64,000 bases of DNA, from positions 484,745,900 through 484,809,899 of the forward strand of contig NC_081406.1 of NCBI RefSeq assembly GCF_030272615.1. The letters run 5' to 3'. The notes under the pieces were generated by a model. That model saw nothing but the letters and a program-made list of their open reading frames with translations, was not told the origin of the DNA and searched no databases. Of this stretch, positions 1-11,450 are shown one piece after another. Numbering within the stretch: position 1 is the stretch's first letter; every line of letters starts with the position of its first letter. This stretch comes from Cryptomeria japonica. Lineage: Eukaryota; Streptophyta; Pinopsida; Cupressales; Cupressaceae. Both the position numbers and the translations under genes were made by a program.

Positions 1-2
1 AT

Positions 3-1786
3 GATGAAGGAAATTCCAAAGAACCAGAAGATTATGAAGAGTTTGTTTATGTTCAATCGAGAAGTCCTAACGAGAAGGTTGATGAAGAAAATACCCAGTT
101 ACCGAGTGATGAAGAAGATCATACAGATCTTACTGAGCCTTTATTAGTGAAGTATGTCAGAAGAAATCATGCATCAAGTCAAATTATAGGAGATAAGGAT
201 GATCAAGTGATGAAAAGGAACAAACTAAGACAAAACACATGTCTGATATCTGAATTTGAACCGAGAATAGTAAAAGAGGCATTTAGTAATTAAGATTGGG
301 TAAATGCTATGACATAAGAGATTAAACAAATCAAGAAGAATGAAACATGGACACTGGTCCCAAGACCAAAAGAGAAAAATGTGATTGGTACAAAGTGGAT
401 TTTCAAAATGGAAAAGGAGAGGTCATTCAGAATAAAGCAAGACTAGTTTGCAAAGGTTATGCTCAAGAAGAAGGAATATATTATGGTGAGACTTTTTCAC
501 CTGTGGAAAGACTTGAAGGAGTAAGAACATTGTTGGCATATGCTGCTTGCAAAAATTTCAAAGTATATCAAATGGATGTTAAATCTGCATTTTTAAATGG
601 TATACTAGAAGAAGAAGTTTATATTGAATAGCCTGAAGGATTTATTGAAGACAAGAATAAAGATTAGGTATGTAAGTTGAACAAAGCATTATATGGTCTA
701 AAGAAAGCACCTAGAGCATGGTATGAAAGAATGCACTCTTACTTAATCAAGATTGGATTTATAAGGACAAGCAAAAACAACAACATGTCTATGAAGAATG
801 ATGAAGACAATGGAATACTGCTTTCAACCATATTTGTTGATGATATTATTTTTTGTGGAAATGACTCTTTATGCAAGAACTTTGGAAATGAAATCTGCAA
901 AGAATTTGAAATGTCATTAATCAGTGAAATAAAGTATTTTATAGGTTTACAGATACTGTAAATGAAAAATGAGATTTTCATTACTCAATCCAAGTATATA
1001 AAGGAAATCTTGAAGAAATTTGGAATGGAGGATTCTAAACTTGTAAGTACTCCTATGACTACCAATTGTAAACTATCAAAGAGTGATGAATCTGCATCTG
1101 TTGATGAGACACTTTACCGATCTATGATTGGAAAGTTGCAATATGTGGTTCATAGCAGGCCGGATATAGCACATGCAGTAGGTATAGTTGCACAATTTTC
1201 TACAAATCCCAAAGAAACCCATATGACAGCAATCAATAGAATTTTCAGATACTTAAGAGGCAATGAAAATTATGATTTAGTGTATAAAAAAAGGAATGAT
1301 TTTGACTTAAAAGTCTACACTGATGTTGATTGGGCAGGGAACATTGATGATAGGAAAAGCACAAGCGGTGGAGCTTTCTTTCTGGGAGACAGACTAGTAA
1401 GTTGGCTTAGCAAGAAACAAGGATGCATTTCACAGTCAATAGCTGAAGCTGAATATGTCCTTGCAACATTGAATTGTACCAATATTGCATGGATCAAACA
1501 ACTATTGGAAGGAATGAATGAGAAAGTTACCAAGCCTGTAACTATATTCTATGATAATAATAGTGCCATTAACATTTCAAAGAATCTGGTAATGCATTCT
1601 AAGGCAAAGCACATCTCTATAAAGTATCATTATCTCAGAGAATAAGTTTAAGAGAAGAAAGTTGTGTTGGAATATATTAGTTCAAAGGAACAAATAGCAG
1701 ACATTTTCACAAAGCCACTACCAAAGGACACTTTTGAGTATCTCAGAAGTAAGCTAGGGGTCCTACCCCTATCTAGCACTCACTAA
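3..1786 (+). pseudogene. copia pol pseudogene: linker, reverse transcriptase, RNase H
   Basis: A copia polyprotein C-terminus. Codons 1-110 are the acidic linker after integrase. RT begins near 348 (WTLVPRPKEKNVIGTKWIFK) and continues through KSAFLNGILEEEVYIE, ALYGLKKAPRAWYERM and the catalytic box FVDDIIF near 830. RNase H covers about 1310-1640 (YTDVDWAG, SIAEAEY, FYDNNSA). The end is the usual IFTKPLPKDTF block and a stop at 1784-1786. It is broken by a one-base frameshift near 415 and by stops at 291, 315, 629, 665, 959, 1643 and 1649. Each of these stops sits where copia proteins commonly have Gln, as expected from CAA/CAG changing to TAA/TAG. It is not translatable as it stands. Confidence 0.92.
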
Positions 1787-2194
1787 CATAGTTTGGTGAA
1801 AGCATCAATTCTATGAATTTATAGATTAACTATTTATGAGTTGATGCTGATTTGCACACTTTAGGAGGTTACCTAAAGTTGTGCAGGAAATAATGATTGA
1901 AGACAAGTTGCTTTGACCAAGACTGAGATGATACATTTGTATTGTCAGCAAGCAAATTACTTCACAAAGGAAGAAATCATGAATTAGTTTTACTTTTTGG
2001 CATTGTTGTCAAAGGGGGAGAAGACTAATTAGTGAAGATTAATAGGTGAAGATAGGATAAGACTAATGACTTGGGTAGAATTCATGGATAACAGGAGAAG
2101 ATTATCAGCAATCTGAATCTGAATCAATTGAAATAAAATCAAGTTCATATTGCAATTAAAAGTTGGTTTTGCCATCAATGCCAAAGGGGGAGAT
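1787..2194 (+). promoter_or_regulatory. copia 3' untranslated region with two polypurine boxes
   Basis: This non-coding stretch lies between the pol stop and the 3' LTR. It holds AAAGGGGGAG at 2011-2020, preceded by GGCATTGTTGTC, and AAAGGGGGAGAT at 2183-2194, preceded by GCCATCAATGCC and abutting the LTR. The second is the expected primer for plus-strand synthesis. The first is an upstream copy of the same box. Several tracts upstream of the 3' LTR are, as I recall, a described trait of the Sirevirus branch of copia. Confidence 0.75.
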
Positions 2195-3687
2195 TGTTGG
2201 CATTCTAGTAAGTTTGTTGGTATGAGGATATTGAGAAGGTTGTTGAAGATTATGGATATAACTGAGAAAGGATGATTATTGTCTTAATAATATTATTTTG
2301 TCATTGATGTCAAGCAATTGATTTTCTGATTCAGTATGATGTTGCCATATCTTAATGAGTATATTTTGATAAGTATAAAGATGTCGGTAAGTGACACAAA
2401 AATAATGAAAATGAAGGGGAGTAATAAGTTATTCAATGGGCAACTATTACCGGGTAAGACAATGATGAGATTTTGTTGTTTTGTTATTTTGATATCCTAT
2501 ATAATGAGTATTCAAAGACTGGACATGAAGGAGAAAAGATTTCATTCAATAGATAAATATAGGTTTGATACTGTTCTATGTTACCGAGCAAAGAAGCTAG
2601 TCGGTAAACACTAAGGTTATCGATATCGATTAAAGAAGGAAGAATATCTACCAAGTAAATGTTCAGTATTTACCGAGTAACAACCGAGTAATAACAGAGT
2701 GCATTGGATGGATAAAAGCATTATTAAATGAAGGATTCCAATGAGTTGGAGATGTATAGATGATTGGTATGTTGTGTAAGATGTTTGTTGAAGATCTATG
2801 ACAACGAAAATATAGGAGTTAGATCTACAATGCAGATTCATCGGTCATAACCTAGCACAAGTTCCAAGGAAGTAATACAAGTTCCAAGGTGAGATAAAAC
2901 ATTTTCAGATCGAAGGATACAATGAACCTAGTCAAGTTTGAAGATCTGATGGCTAAGATTGATCATGGGAAATGTGATCAAGGAGATTAAGCATTTAGGA
3001 ATTGTTTATAAATAAGAAATTCTTGATGAGCAATAGATGCGGGCAAATAGAAGAATAATGATACTACAACAGTGATCACTGAGCACATAAGATTCAATAT
3101 CTAATTAAAGAATAGATTGAGAAGCCCAGCAAGGAGTAAGATAAGTCTTATGACAAGATTATTTTAAGCACATAGAGTCTGCTTTAGCATTTCTGATGTG
3201 AAGTTGCAGATATATCTTATACTATTATTTATTTTGTAAGTGACCGGAAATCTCTTAACTAAGTGGACCTAACAGTCTTATTTGTAAATCCTCTAGCAAG
3301 GTAACATTCTGAATGACTATTTGAAATCCTTTGACAAGGTCACTTCTAACGAAGTGCAAGATTCTAACAAATTTGAGGGAAATCCCTTAACCGGGTTACA
3401 TCTAGCAATGTGTTTATGTAATTTGTAACAGGATTGGCTTTTAACTGAGCATACTTTAGAAGGGTATATTTCTTAGTGGGTCTGAAATCCCACAGTGGTT
3501 TTTCCCTATTTGGGTTTCCATGTTAAATCTGGTGTTAAATGTATTATGATGTTTTAAGTGTATCTGTTTATGAGTTTGAATGATTTATAGTCATAGTTGC
3601 ATATCAGTAAAGGCTACCGAGGTTGAATCTAATGTATACAATGATTATTGAGTTTTAATGATTCACCCCCCTCTCATCTTACTAACA
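2195..3687 (+). repeat. copia 3' LTR (about 1.49 kb)
   Basis: It begins TGTTGGCATT right after the polypurine tract and ends CTAACA. The last part carries the run ATTCACCCCCCTCTC that marks LTR 3' ends in every initiator-Met-primed family of this window. No long reading frame is present. Scattered ACCGAG/ACCGGT-like words occur. The right edge is fixed by the return to element A sequence at 3688. Confidence 0.85.
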
Positions 3688-4313
3688 GGTTGATGAGCTC
3701 TTGAATGTGTGATCTTAACTAAGAAGATCAAGTCTCTAAGTTGTAATAGAGTAAGGAGTTATTGAAGACTGAAGTAATGCTGAAATGCATTAGCTATGAG
3801 CTAGAATGGATCTAATCAAGAAGACTGTGCCATTTACAAGATCATTCACTTGTTGATTACTCACATCTTTGACAAGTTAGAAACCCTTAACCGGGTAGGC
3901 TCAGAAAAGCCTTTGTAAATCCTCTAACAAGGTGGTTCACATCTGTGGATCTGAAATCCTCTCACAAGGTAGTCTTTAATCGGACTTATCTCCTAACAGA
4001 GATTGAGATTCCTAACAGGATCTGTTCTGGTAAAGAACATTGTATGACGTTAACCGGTCTAGTTACTATTCTGTAGATAGTTACTTATGAGTTTCATCTC
4101 ACTGTGGTTTTTCTCATTTGGGTTTCCACGTCAAAATCTCGTGTTATGGTGATCATGCTTCTGTGGGTGAATGCATTATTTGCTATTTGGTTTGCATGTG
4201 TGTTAACCGGTTTGTTTGCTAAACTATTTTACTGATTTACTACTAGACTATTAAAGTGTTTAAGTACAGTATTTTTTGGTATACTAATTCACCCCCCCTC
4301 TTAGTATTCATCA
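3688..4313 (+). repeat. Element A 5' LTR, right half
   Basis: It is collinear with 10332-10986 of A's 3' LTR (for example TTGATGAGCTCTTGAA and the CCCCCCCTCTTAGTATTCA end). The left half of this LTR was separated by the copia insertion and lies before the window. Differences between the two copies are mostly C/T and G/A. Confidence 0.88.
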
Positions 4314-4315
4314 AT

Positions 4316-4327
4316 TGGTATCAGAGC
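4316..4327 (+). promoter_or_regulatory. Primer binding site, initiator tRNA-Met type (element A)
   Basis: TGGTATCAGAGC lies two bases after the LTR end. This 12-mer is complementary to the 3' end of plant initiator tRNA-Met and is the standard primer site of plant copia elements. Here it is unmutated. Confidence 0.9.
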
Positions 4328-4363
4328 CAACCTTTCTATAAGTCTAACCACTTGGAAAGAGAT

Positions 4364-5644
4364 ATGGGGGAATACACTTTGAGGGAACTTACTCATTGGC
4401 TCACTCAGTCTGAGCCAGCATATGATGAACTTATGGTCAAATATAAGGCCTCTCAGGCAAAGAGAAGAGAGCATGCTGAAAAACTGATGGAGCTAACTAA
4501 AAATAGTTCTTCTGATGAAGCGGACATGGAAGCCCTAATTTAAGAAGTTGAAAAACTGAATGAGTCCAATGCCAACCTAAGAAGGGAACTTGAAGGCCTA
4601 ACTATTAGAATGTGTCAAAAGCTCAAGAACTGGAGGAAATCTGAAGATCTGGTAAAAGACAAAGATCATGAGATCTCCAAGTTGAAGCAAGAGATCAGCG
4701 CTCTTACCGCTCATCTTCATGGAAGAAAAATGGAAAAAGAAGAAGTGCAAGGTGAACTAAACATGGCTATCTATGAGAATGCAACCTTGAAGGAATCCAA
4801 TGCTGCCATTTCCAAAGAACTCACTGAGTCAAAGGAAATACTTGCCAAATTCAATAAGAGCTCTTTCAAGCTTGAACATAAGCTTGAATCAGCTAAACTG
4901 GTAAAGAATACCAATGGACTTGGTTTCTCTAAATATGTGGAAGGTGAGACCTCTGGAACAAAAAGTGGAGCATCAAAGAAACAACCGACATCAAAGGATA
5001 AAGGTAAGCAAAAGTTCAAACCTATTTTCTTTAACTGTCTCAAGGAAGGACACACTGCTAATTTATGTAGAAGTAAGGCTTTCAATAATTTTCCTTATTT
5101 TCTAAATGATAAGCCTAGATCTAATAGATTCAATAGTAATTGTTATGCATGCAACAAGTTTGGGCATAGAGCATTTGAATGTAGGTCTGTCATGTACAAT
5201 ACCGGAAGGTATCCTCAAAGGAATCAAGGAGTTTTTCCTAAACCCTCTTGGAACCAAAACCTAAACCGGTTTAATACCTATAGTCATCAATCAGGTAGCA
5301 GTGGCTATCAAGTGGCAATCGGATGGAGAGAAATCTATATGATTTTCCATGGTCATGGTCACACTGCTGCCACATGCAGAAGGAAGAATGGAAACATGAA
5401 TAATGGACCTTGGAGAGCACCTAGAATGGTTTGCTATCATTGCAACAAACCGAGTCATTCAGCAAGATTCTGTAGAAGTAGAAAGAGTATATCGGATGAT
5501 ATACCGGTCACTCTGGAAGGAAAAATTGATGTTGAAACTATTCAAGAAGATATGAAGAAAACCTGGAAGAGGAAGCTAGAAGAAGTGATTCAAGAAGAAC
5601 CGGTTTCTGCACCCAGTGTGGAAGTCGTTGAACTGGAAAACTAA
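4364..5644 (+). pseudogene. Element A ORF1: coiled-coil, zinc-knuckle gag-like protein
   Basis: The ATG at 4364 is the first one after the primer site and starts MGEYTLRELTHW, matching the start of ORF1 in element E. One frame runs to 5644 (427 codons including the final stop), with a single internal stop at 4541-4543. About the first 190 residues are heptad-rich Lys/Glu coiled coil. The second half has CCHC knuckles: one degenerate (NCLKEGHTANLC, first Cys lost), one intact (CYACNKFGHRAFEC), one degenerate (FHGHGHTAATC) and one with Gly changed to Ser (CYHCNKPSHSARFC). It probably packages RNA like other gag proteins. The capsid fold is not recognisable to me. Confidence 0.78.
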
Positions 5645-6085
5645 GCATCATAAAAGCTTAGGGGGAGCAAATGGTGAAATATCATGAACCCCTGGTTGAC
5701 ACCGGTAAGAGACCTTAACTGATATGTGATACCTGTCAGTTGGCAGAAGACCAGAAATGGTAAAAGGCAAATTAGGGTTTATGCCCTAATAGTGGAGCAT
5801 TTATTATGGTAGGTGGAGAATCTATTTAAAAGGAATTTTCAAATCACTTCTCACTATCATTTTTTGAGCAATGAAGTTTTCAAGTGCAGAGCGAAGAAAA
5901 GTGATTTACATTGCGATCCAAAGAATTTATCAAAATCCTGAAGAAGAATCTGAAGCAAACATCTGTTGGAGAAGTGTAGAATGCAGAGTGGTATTTCAAC
6001 AACCGAAGGAGTGTATAGCGAAGTTCAAATTGTGAAGCCCTAAATTTTGATCTACGAAGGTATTTTTCAAAATTCCCTGTTTATC
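5645..6085 (+). other. Spacer between ORF1 and ORF2 of element A
   Basis: This 441-bp stretch has no supported gene. It contains a short AGGGGGAG box just after ORF1 (near 5660) and then AT-rich leader-like sequence. Elements B and E have spacers of roughly 200-400 bp in the same place, so ORF2 may be made from its own or a spliced RNA. No splice signal can be assigned with confidence. Confidence 0.5.
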
Positions 6086-9000
6086 ATGGCTTTAGCATCA
6101 CATGCTAACTCTAGTGCACCCATTGATTATGTAGACTTCATTCAACGGAAGGCAAAATACAATGCCCTATCTCAAATACCCGCTAGTGTCATAGTGGAAG
6201 AAGGCATCTCAGATTTCATTGACTGCAAGATTGAAGACCTAGGATCTCTGATGATCCATTCCCAGTTGATTCTGTTCCACGGAAAGGATAAGAAGATTAA
6301 ACCAGAATTTAGCATTCTGGAAAAGAAGAAACTTCACAACGTAGCCTATTTTCTTGAAGAATTTTTGGATGATCACATTCGAATTATTCTGAGTAAAGTA
6401 CATGGTGATAAGATGTACTTAGAGTGGATGCATGATATCACACTAGAAGCAATTCATGTTGTCACTGGTTTCTGCAATGTCAGTGAAGTGCCAGCCCTAA
6501 GGAAGATCAGCAAGATGGAAATGACCAAGCTTACCAGTTCTATGAGCGATTCACGGGGAATGACTATCAATTCAATCAAGGATGATCTTGTCAAATATGT
6601 GTGTATGGTGATAGGATACCAGACATTCCATGCCAGCAGAATCAACTCTATCTCTACTGCAGCGGTAAATGTCACCCACAGGATGATCAAGGAAGATGCA
6701 TCATTTGGTCTATGCACTAGTATGCAAAGACAACTTCTATTTAACCTCAAGTCGATCAAACAAGATAATACCCTGAAATTTAAGTTTGGACAACTATTGG
6801 TTGGGTTGTTCTTTTACTTCCAAGGCTACTTTCTTGAAGTAGGTGATATTCAGTGGTATGCTGACCAATCGGTGACAAAGCAAATCAAGGAAAGCCTACA
6901 AGCAGTTGGAACTAGATATCCAGAAGTGCTGAACAAATACTTTGATGAGTTCAGATGCAAAATGAATCAAAGAGTAAGAATATCCAGTGATATAGTCAAA
7001 AAGAATGAGGAAGACATTTGCTTCACCATCAAAGTTGATGAGTGCATAATGGAGGTGGTTGAGCCTAGATAGGAAGAAGTGGAACCAATGGGATATGAGG
7101 TAATGTATGATATGTTGGATGGATATGCCTCTACCCTACTTGCCTTGCCTCTTGATCAAAAAGCAAAGAGAACCGACACCTATCTAGAAAGGTTACACCT
7201 GTTCAAGAACCCTCAATAAAGAAGGGAAAGGTAATGCCTTCAACATCGACATCAGTTACTCCAGCAAGTCCCAAAGTGATCAAACGGTCACCAGTAAAGA
7301 AGAAACTAGAAGAGGCACCTGCCAAAGTCTTCAAGAGGAAGTGGAAGACAAAAAGCAATACACCAGACTCAGAGGACATTGTGTCTGATGAACAACCTAA
7401 GAAGACTAGGCAAACGAGGAAAAAGACAAAGAATGAACCGACAACATCTGCACCTGTAAATATTGATATTTCCTCTTACAAACCTTTGACACATTGTCAA
7501 AGAACAATTAAGAATATTAGAAGAAAAGTACTTGGTGATTTGAAAGAGTGCTTTGATGATTTTAATGATGATGAAAAGAAAGAAGTTGAACAAGGAGTCA
7601 TCAATTATTTATGTATTAATGACCGGTGGCCATCAGAAATTAACTCTGAGACACCTGATTCTTTGTATAATTATTTAGACAACAAGTGGCACATTGCTAT
7701 AGAAAAGGAACAAGAAATAAGAGAGGAAGTATTTGCACAATACTTTCCTGATGTGCCTAAAACAGAAGTGTATGAAGTGGTGGAGAGATATAAGGGCCTC
7801 TTCTTCATGAGAAGAAGAAAACTCCTATTATTGGAAGGAAAAATTCTAGAAGTGGTCAAAGACACCCACTTCCTTGCTCAATTAGCTTTAAGACTGCATA
7901 AAGTGGCTGAAGCCAATAGGAAAGAAGAGAAAGAATCAGAAATCACTCAACTAGATGAAGTATACAACAGTGAAGGAGAACCGATCACCACTCAAATGGA
8001 ACCGATTGATGTTGATGCCTTAAATGGTGACAATGTTACTCCGGATGCACCAGTAGAAATAGAAGGTCAAGAGAAATAGAAGGAAGACAAGAGAAAATAG
8101 GCAGAGGAAGAGAAGAAGAAACAAGAGAAAGAAAAGACAAAATAGGCAGAATAGGAAAAGAAGAAAGAGGATGAGAAGAAAAAGAAAGAGGAAGAAAAGA
8201 GAGAAGAAGAGGAGAATGAGAAACAAGAGGAAGACAAGAGAAAACAAGCAGAGAGAGAGAGAAAGAGAAACAAGATGAGGAAAAGAAAAAAGAAGAAGAG
8301 AAGAGGAAACTAGAAGAGGAAAAGAAAAGAAAGGAAGAGGAGGAGAAGAAACAAGAGGAAGAAAAGAAAAAGAAGGAAGCGGAACAAGAAAAGGAGAAGA
8401 AAAAGGAAGAGGAGAAGAAAAAACAAGATGAAGAAAAGAAGAAGAAGGAAGCAGAATAGGAAGAGGAGAAGAGAAAGGAGCAAGAGAAGAAGAAGCAGGA
8501 AGAAGAGAAGAAGAAGAAGGATGAAGAGGAAGAGAAGCAGAAAGTAGAAGAGAAAAAGAAGGTAGAAGAAGACAAGAAAAAAGCCAAAGAGAAAGAAGAA
8601 GCGACATAGAGCACTCAGATGGAGACTCCAAAGGCAACCAGTAGTCAAGCCAAACTAGCTGACATTACTAGTCCTATTGACCTCCAGTCTGCAAATGAAT
8701 CAGAGCTACTATTGAGCATTAAGCTTGCTCAAGAGCAATTGGATTCTCTAAGGAGGAAAAAGGAGGAAGATGTTATCCAAACTGCGGTGGAAACACTCAC
8801 CAATTTGATACCTGGTACAAACCTCCCCAGTATCGATTCCTCACTTGCCCAATTAAAGCTTCTATGTACAGTTGTGGAAGACCAGGTCTAAAGCCTGGAA
8901 GAAGTTGCAGAAACAAATGCCAAAAAGGAGCATGAAAAGACTCTGAACATTGCCTTGGTGAAGAAGTTGAATGAGCTTTGGTCAGAATTTCAAAAGGCAC

Positions 9001-9485
9001 AAAAGGACATCAAAAATGCAATGGATGAGGGCAATCTACTACTTAGCAAGATTTGTCAACCTTATTTATTCTGTGATGATGTGCTCACTCAGAAGGACAA
9101 ACTACAATCTAATATGTAGTCATTTATTAGCACCTTCAAGATGCCATATGATTCCTTCTCCAAATATGGACAAACTACTCACCAGTTTCAACTTCAATCT
9201 GCTAGAATAGAGGTAGAGATAAGCAACCGGACATGTAATTTGTAGGAACTTTAACTGGTCCTACTGCCAAGACTACAAATTCTCCAGAAATGCTACCTCA
9301 ATATAGATCCCCTAACGGTTACTCAAGAGATGAGTACCATGGATGCCATGGAGGAGCAGGTTTATCAGATGCAAACAAAGAATGAAGTTTCTACCTCATT
9401 GCTTGAATCATGGTCTTTATCCATGAAGACATTTATGTAGGATTTTAAATCAGTTTTTGACAAGTTTCACTCTTTATTGTCATAA
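6086..9485 (+). pseudogene. Element A ORF2: unassigned ~1100-residue protein
   Basis: I do not recognise a known family. Homologues are ORF2 of B, B' and E in this window. The N-terminal ~330 residues are globular-looking, with shared motifs YNALSQIPASVIVEEG, IDCKIEDLG, RIILSKVHGDKMYLEW and FGQLLVGLFFYFQ. Next come a basic linker (about 7234-7450), a helical block (RTIKNIRRKVLGDL onward), a Glu/Lys-rich segment from a near-pure purine tract, and a C-terminal helical region with ETLTNLIPGTNLP. Breaks are a stop at 7070, a frameshift between about 7150 and 7230, several TAG codons at Gln positions between 8077 and 8460, a stop at 8889 and later frame changes. The end at 9485 is inferred by alignment to E. 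Confidence 0.65.
8068..8605 (+). repeat. ~540-bp near-homopurine tract coding Glu/Lys-rich helix
   Basis: The plus strand is almost entirely A and G for over 500 bases, with isolated pyrimidines. In the ORF2 frame it reads as repeated EEKKKK/EEEKR blocks with Gln and stop codons replacing Gln, the composition of a single charged alpha-helix. The opposite strand gives long Ser/Phe/Leu-rich frames that are only shadows of this composition. Confidence 0.85.
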
Positions 9486-9552
9486 ACTTTTTAAATCAGT
9501 TTTTAATGCTAATGGAACAGGGGTTTTTCAACTGCACTTTGTCATTGTTGGC

Positions 9553-9768
9553 AAAGGGGGAGTAGTATTGTGTATTTAAAATTTTGATGCATGCTTTGCA
9601 TACTTTCTTGTTTATCTAAGTAAGGAAGTAGTATACATTGTATTTTCTACAAAAGGGATAGTGTATATGCTTAGGGGGAGTAATTTTACTTATGGCATAA
9701 TTTTGTTGTAAAACACTTAGATGTAAAAAATTTTCCAAAGTGTTGCCATCAATGCCAAAGGGGAAGAT
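9553..9768 (+). promoter_or_regulatory. Three polypurine boxes of element A
   Basis: AAAGGGGGAG is at about 9553-9562, TTAGGGGGAG near 9671-9680 and AAAGGGGAAGAT at 9757-9768, the last directly before the 3' LTR. Spacing is about 120 and 85 bp. The first box is preceded by TCATTGTTGGC, as in the copia at 2000 and element E at 61805. Confidence 0.75.
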
Positions 9769-10986
9769 TGTTGGCATTTTGATGATTATGTTGTGATTGT
9801 CATTGATGGACACACACTTGCTATGAGATCACTTTGCGAATGTACGAATTATGCTCAACCGGTAATTGTTCCAAACTGGTATCATGTTGTAGTCTTTAGA
9901 CTACTGTTGTTATGCAGAAAGTCTTTACCGATCTCAAGCGGTATAAAGACCCAAGCGGCATAGAGAGATCAAGCGGTTTAAGGATCTCAGGTAGAGCGGA
10001 GCAAAGGAGCCAGAAGTGGTAGTTATCTTTTTTCTAGTCTTCAATTTTTGTCAACCGGTAATCCATTAAACCAGTATTACTCTGAGTCACCAACCGGTAA
10101 CCAGAAAGTTGGACAAATTGGTAATACTCTATGATGAGTTACCAACCGGTATATTTTTGTGATGAGTTACCATCCACCGACACTTTGACAGTGATTTTGT
10201 GTCATGTTACCAAATGTGTCTAGATACAATGAACCTAGGAACTTGCAATGTAATCCTATTGGACTGACATGAAATCAGATTCCTTTTAAGGACATCATGT
10301 CTAGGGTTTTAAAATACGTGCGTAGCTGATAGGGTTCATGGTGGTTGATGAGCTCTTGAATATGTGATCTTAACTGAGAAGATCAAGTCTCTGAGTTGTA
10401 ATAGAGTAAGGAGTTACTGAAGACTGAAGTAATGCTGAAATGCATTAGTTATGAGCTACAATGGATCTAATCAAGCAGACTGTACCATTTGCTAGATCAT
10501 TCACTTGTTAATTACTCACATCTTTGACAAGTTAGAAACCCTTAACCGGGTAGACTCAAAAAAGCCTTTGTAAATCCTCTAACAAGGTGGTTCACATCTG
10601 TGGATCTGAAATCCTCTCACAAGGTAGTCTTTAATCAGACTTATCTCCTAACAGAGATTGAGATTCCTAACAAGATCTATTCTGGTAAACAACATTGTAT
10701 GACCTTAACCGATCTGACCTTAACCGGTCTGGTTACTATTCTGCAGATAGTTACTTGTGAGTTTCATCTCATTGTGGTTTTTCCCATTTGGGTTTCCACA
10801 TCAAAATCTCTTGTGTTATGGTGATTGTGCTTATGTGGGTGAATGCATTATTTGCTATTTGGTTTGCATGTGTGTTAACCAGTTTGTTTGCTAAACCGTT
10901 TTACCAGTTTATTGCTAGACTATTAAAGTGTTTAAGTATAATATTTTTTGGTATACTAATTCACCCCCCCCTCTTAGTATTCATTA
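9769..10986 (+). repeat. Element A 3' LTR (about 1.22 kb)
   Basis: It starts TGTTGGCATTTTGATG and ends CTTAGTATTCATTA, where the 5' copy ends TTCATCA. The 9850-10170 part repeats AACCGGTA-type words with decayed forms AACTGGTA and AACCAGTA. From 10332 it matches the 5' LTR remnant. Confidence 0.87.
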
Positions 10987-11153
10987 GATGTAACACCTTT
11001 CTGAGTGATCTCCCAAATCTCTATTCCAAGACATCTCAGATGAGTCTCCATCCAAATCTTCCATACCATATAATTTGTTTCATCAAGCCTAGGAATTTCT
11101 CTTCGGAAAACAACTGCAGATGTACTTGATGAACTTGAACTGCTAGATGCCAT
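10987..11153 (-). pseudogene. Copia gag N-terminus (element G)
   Basis: The minus-strand ATG at 11153 opens a frame of about 55 codons that reaches the element A boundary. It contains IPRLDETNYMVWKIWMETHL, the pattern typical of the start of plant copia gag (LD-x-TNY-x-x-W-x-x-x-M-x-x-HL). The rest of the gene was displaced by A, beyond its 5' end. The start is supported by its position 43 bases inside the primer site. Too short for most gene callers. Confidence 0.75.
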
Positions 11154-11195
11154 ATGATCTTCCTCAAGCTGTTAAGCTTCTTCAAAGAGGACCAA

Positions 11196-11207
11196 GCTCT
11201 GATACCA
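11196..11207 (-). promoter_or_regulatory. Primer binding site, initiator tRNA-Met type (element G)
   Basis: GCTCTGATACCA on the plus strand is the exact reverse complement of TGGTATCAGAGC. It separates the gag fragment (left) from LTR sequence that starts TGTTAG on the right. Confidence 0.88.
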
Positions 11208-11209
11208 AT

Positions 11210-11450
11210 TGTTAGACAACTCAAATAACTAGAGGACAACTAAGAGGGGGGCTGAATAAATTGTCGCCAGATTATAGAACTTTCAGCATTCAAAACCTTA
11301 TTATCAAAACATATAAACTCAATACCAGAATGCATAAACCAAATACCAGAATGACAGATATAGAAATTAAACATAAACATAAATAACATAATAGTTACTA
11401 GTCTGTTGTCCTTGATTTCAGCATGGCTAAAATCATCGCACAACCCTACA
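11210..11450 (-). repeat. LTR remnant of element G
   Basis: Plus-strand TGTTAGACAACT marks the LTR 3' end in reverse. It is followed by AAGAGGGGGGCTGAAT, the reverse-strand form of the C-rich run found at LTR ends here. No clear other end (expected CCAACA or similar) is seen, so the right boundary is approximate. It could extend under the palindrome array. Confidence 0.55.

Larger units (their letters stand above)
1..3687 (+). mobile_element. Ty1/copia LTR retrotransposon, 3' portion
   Basis: The window opens inside the pol gene of a copia element. Order on the plus strand is linker, reverse transcriptase, RNase H, 3' untranslated region with two polypurine boxes, then a full 3' LTR that starts TGTTGGCATT and ends CTAACA. 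The 5' LTR, gag and integrase lie outside the window. At 3688 the sequence passes directly into the middle of the LTR of element A (it matches 10332 onward of A's 3' LTR), so this copia inserted into that LTR and is the younger of the two. The likely 5-bp target duplication on the right is GGTTG (3688-3692); its partner is off the window. RT after integrase-type linker sequence is the copia gene order. Confidence 0.9.
3688..10986 (+). mobile_element. Element A: pol-less LTR retrotransposon
   Basis: Order: 5' LTR remnant (3688-4313; its left part is off-window, beyond the inserted copia), primer site, ORF1 (coiled coil and zinc knuckles), ORF2 (long, unassigned), three polypurine boxes, 3' LTR (9769-10986). 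No protease, integrase, RT or RNase H can be found in any frame of the 5.4-kb internal region. It is therefore non-autonomous by structure rather than by obvious deletion, because its relatives B, B' and E have the same layout. Its right edge cuts the gag of an older reverse-strand copia (G). Confidence 0.85.
10987..11450 (-). mobile_element. Element G: reverse-strand copia remnant
   Basis: Read on the minus strand, this is the junction of a 5' LTR, a primer site and the start of a copia gag, cut off by element A at 10987. The LTR part beginning at 11210 can be followed to roughly 11450, where I lose it. It is older than element A, which interrupts it. Confidence 0.72.

Noticed and set aside
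8020-8648. Three long overlapping minus-strand frames, rich in Ser, Phe and Leu
   Set aside because: They are shadows of the homopurine tract on the plus strand; composition alone keeps them open.
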